DNA of 33,698 bases, taken from CAYYFX01 sp964471155. Its GTDB lineage: Bacteria > ARS69. Position 1 is the stretch's first letter, and each line of letters starts with the position of its first letter. The notes beneath the pieces are model-generated. The model did not search any database. It was not told where the DNA came from and was given only the letters and a program-made list of their open reading frames with translations. This document shows, piece after piece, positions 32,505 through 33,698 of this stretch. Made by a program: the position numbers and the translations under genes. The stretch covers positions 1 through 33,698 of the forward strand of contig CAYYFX010000040.1 of assembly GCA_964471155.1 (NCBI GenBank), given 5' to 3'.

Positions 32505-33485
32505 ATGCGCCGCACCACCCACCGTCTGCCGCCCCGGGGCGCCCTGCTCCTGGGCGTCCTCCTCGCCGTGGCGCCCGGGGCCGCCCGGGCGGCCACGCTG
32601 ACGCCCACGTCCCAGGTGCGCTCGACCTACGCTTCCGCCACCGCCTACACGCTTGACGCCGCGGGCACCGCGATCGACTCGGACTTCCAGTCGCGGTCCC
32701 TGTTCGCGCCGGGATTCGACGCGTTCGTCGCGACGGACAGCGTCGCGGCGCAGACCAGCGTCGGGATGGCGGTGGTGGCGCACTCGAACGGGTCCGTGAG
32801 CCAGGACTCGGAGATCCTGGCGCAGGGCGTCCGCGCGGCGGGCGCCGCCTCCGGGTCCGCGAGCACCACCACCGACGGTTGGGCCGGCGTCTTCTGCACC
32901 TCCCTCTGTCGCCTGTCCTTCTCCATCGATGCCCCCGCGAGCGGCACGATCACGGCCACCCTCGCGGGAGGCGAAACGGCCCACGCGCTGGCCCAGTTGC
33001 TGGGGCCGTCCGGCGTCCTTCTGAACGTGCAGGCGAACGAACAGCAGCCGATCGTGCAGATCGACGAGCCGGTGGACCTCCCCGCCGGCAGCTACCAGCT
33101 GGAGCTCCGCTGCAGCGGGGGTGCGAGTTCGGATCGCGGGATCACCGTCTTCGGCGAGTCCGGGACCTTCGACTTCCTGCTGCAGTTCGGCGACGCGGTC
33201 GGCGTGCCGCTCCCCGCTCCCGGGGAGGCGCGGTTCACGGCGTTCCCGAACCCGTTCCGCGTGCGCACCACGATCCGGGCGGCCCGGCCCGGCGATGCGC
33301 CGGCGCGTGCGGAGGTCTTCGACGTGTCCGGGCGGCTCGTGGCGTCCCTGCGCGCGGCCCCCGGCGATGCGCTCACGTGGGACGGCCGCGGCGCCACGGG
33401 CCGCGCCGTGCCCGCCGGCACCTACTTCATCCGGGTCGACTCGCCGCGGCCCGCCCCGGTCCTCAAGGTGCTGGCACTTCGGTGA
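32505..33485 (+). CDS. Secreted protein of unknown function with FlgD-like C-terminal domain
   Basis: A 326-residue exported protein with signal peptide 1-29 (LLLGVLLAVAPGAARA). The middle (about 30-240) is predicted beta-rich, with FCTSLCRLSFSIDAP carrying a likely disulfide, and LPAGSYQLELRCSGGASSDR resembling a pre-peptidase C-terminal-type beta sandwich. I do not recognise a catalytic motif. The last ~80 residues are the FlgD-like sorting domain (FPNPFRVRTTIRAARPGD through GTYFIRVDS), as in three larger proteins of the window. The ATG has GGAGGAG four bases upstream. It may be co-transcribed with the nuclease gene or have its own promoter. Confidence 0.85.
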   Translation: MRRTTHRLPPRGALLLGVLLAVAPGAARAATLTPTSQVRSTYASATAYTLDAAGTAIDSDFQSRSLFAPGFDAFVATDSVAAQTSVGMAVVAHSNGSVSQDSEILAQGVRAAGAASGSASTTTDGWAGVFCTSLCRLSFSIDAPASGTITATLAGGETAHALAQLLGPSGVLLNVQANEQQPIVQIDEPVDLPAGSYQLELRCSGGASSDRGITVFGESGTFDFLLQFGDAVGVPLPAPGEARFTAFPNPFRVRTTIRAARPGDAPARAEVFDVSGRLVASLRAAPGDALTWDGRGATGRAVPAGTYFIRVDSPRPAPVLKVLALR

Positions 33486-33494
33486 GTCATCCCG

Positions 33495-33529
33495 ACGACT
33501 GCAACCACGCGCGCAACACGCGCAGTCGT
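33495..33529 (+). terminator. Terminator-like hairpin after the last complete gene
   Basis: ACGACTGC (33495-33502) pairs perfectly with GCAGTCGT (33522-33529), and a GCG/CGC inner stem shortens the 19-base loop. It starts nine bases after the stop. Only a short T run follows. Confidence 0.5.
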
Positions 33530-33659
33530 TCCTGCGCGGGGGAACCCCGTCCGCGACTGGATGGAGCGGGCGCTGGCGGTACGCGAATCCGACCTCGTGC
33601 GAGGCCGTGTTCCGCGGCCGCCCGTCGCCCGCCCATGGATGCCGCTAGCTGTGCTTTCC

Positions 33660-33667
33660 AAGGAGGT
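33660..33667 (+). promoter_or_regulatory. Perfect Shine-Dalgarno sequence at the window edge
   Basis: AAGGAGGT is fully complementary to the 16S rRNA anti-SD. No ATG or GTG follows at normal spacing; ATT at 33673 lies six bases after AGGAGG. It is the strongest SD match I noticed near a window edge or gene start here. Confidence 0.45.
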
Positions 33668-33672
33668 TGTTC

Positions 33673-33698
33673 ATTCGGGGACCTCGTAGAGAATGGGG
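33673..33698 (+). CDS. Possible 5' end of a gene with an ATT start (infC-like?), cut by the window
   Basis: From ATT the frame is open to the window end and reads (M)RGPRREW. ATT is the classic rare start of infC (translation initiation factor IF3), whose N-terminus is often basic, and it stands six bases after a perfect SD. A TTG at 33667 in the same frame is too close to the SD. Only eight codons are visible, so both the gene and its identity are guesses. Confidence 0.22.

Noticed and set aside
1..33698. CRISPR arrays, tRNA, rRNA, IS elements or phage genes
   Set aside because: No regularly spaced direct repeats, no tRNA-like cloverleaf, and no transposase or integrase motifs were seen on either strand.

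Overview
This is one contiguous stretch of very GC-rich bacterial DNA (about 70% G+C by eye), interrupted only by a 10-base run of N at 6951-6960. It is gene-dense: no stretch longer than about 270 bases lacks a gene, and I see no tRNA, rRNA, CRISPR array, transposase or phage gene. Four predicted secreted proteins end in the same FlgD-like Ig/sorting domain (an NPF start, then a WDG turn and a G-x-Y-F-x-R-L ending). ECF sigma factor/Ser-Thr kinase pairs and multiheme cytochromes are also present. Together these suggest an uncultivated high-GC Gram-negative lineage of the Candidatus Eisenbacteria / Krumholzibacteriota / FCB-like kind. That placement is inference from protein style, not a measured phylogeny.

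Layout. 161-3211 (+) is a secreted M6-type metalloprotease. 3286-4945 (-) is a DUF47/PhoU-like protein followed by a PiT phosphate transporter. 5070-8137 (-) is an ECF sigma factor overlapping a kinase-TPR protein. 8278-10341 (-) is a secreted protein of unknown function. 10607-22422 (+) is a tightly packed ten-gene electron-transfer operon. 22501-24579 (-) is a NapH-like membrane iron-sulfur protein fused to TPRs. 24686-25957 (+) is a LarA-like protein. 25954-27208 (-) is an FHA protein plus a response regulator-PAS protein. 27382-28659 (+) is a Ser/Thr kinase. 28619-29488 (-) is a two-domain retropepsin-like protein. 29617-32367 (+) is a lamin-tail/endonuclease I exoprotein, and 32505-33485 (+) is a small secreted protein. 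The right edge carries a perfect Shine-Dalgarno and perhaps the first codons of another gene.

The ten-gene operon is the centrepiece. In order it encodes an Ig-domain lipoprotein with one c-heme site, an outer-membrane beta-barrel-like protein with its own CxxCH site, a c-type cytochrome fused to a transglutaminase-like domain whose catalytic Cys is Ala, a GltD-like flavoprotein with a ferredoxin tail, a Rieske protein, cytochrome b6, subunit IV, a hexaheme cytochrome with a long coiled coil, a heptaheme lipoprotein, and a Tat-exported molybdopterin oxidoreductase. No cytochrome f or c1 is encoded; the two multiheme cytochromes sit where one would be expected. Sixteen CxxCH sites occur across five proteins, and cytochrome b6 keeps the Cys that binds the extra heme ci/cn in b6f complexes. 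The simplest reading is a b6f-like menaquinol oxidoreductase feeding periplasmic and outer-membrane multiheme cytochromes, and either a molybdoenzyme or an outer-membrane conduit. The substrate cannot be read from sequence.

A sigma-70-like promoter with 17-bp spacing precedes the operon, and a second one, also with 17-bp spacing, drives the divergent secreted-protein gene.
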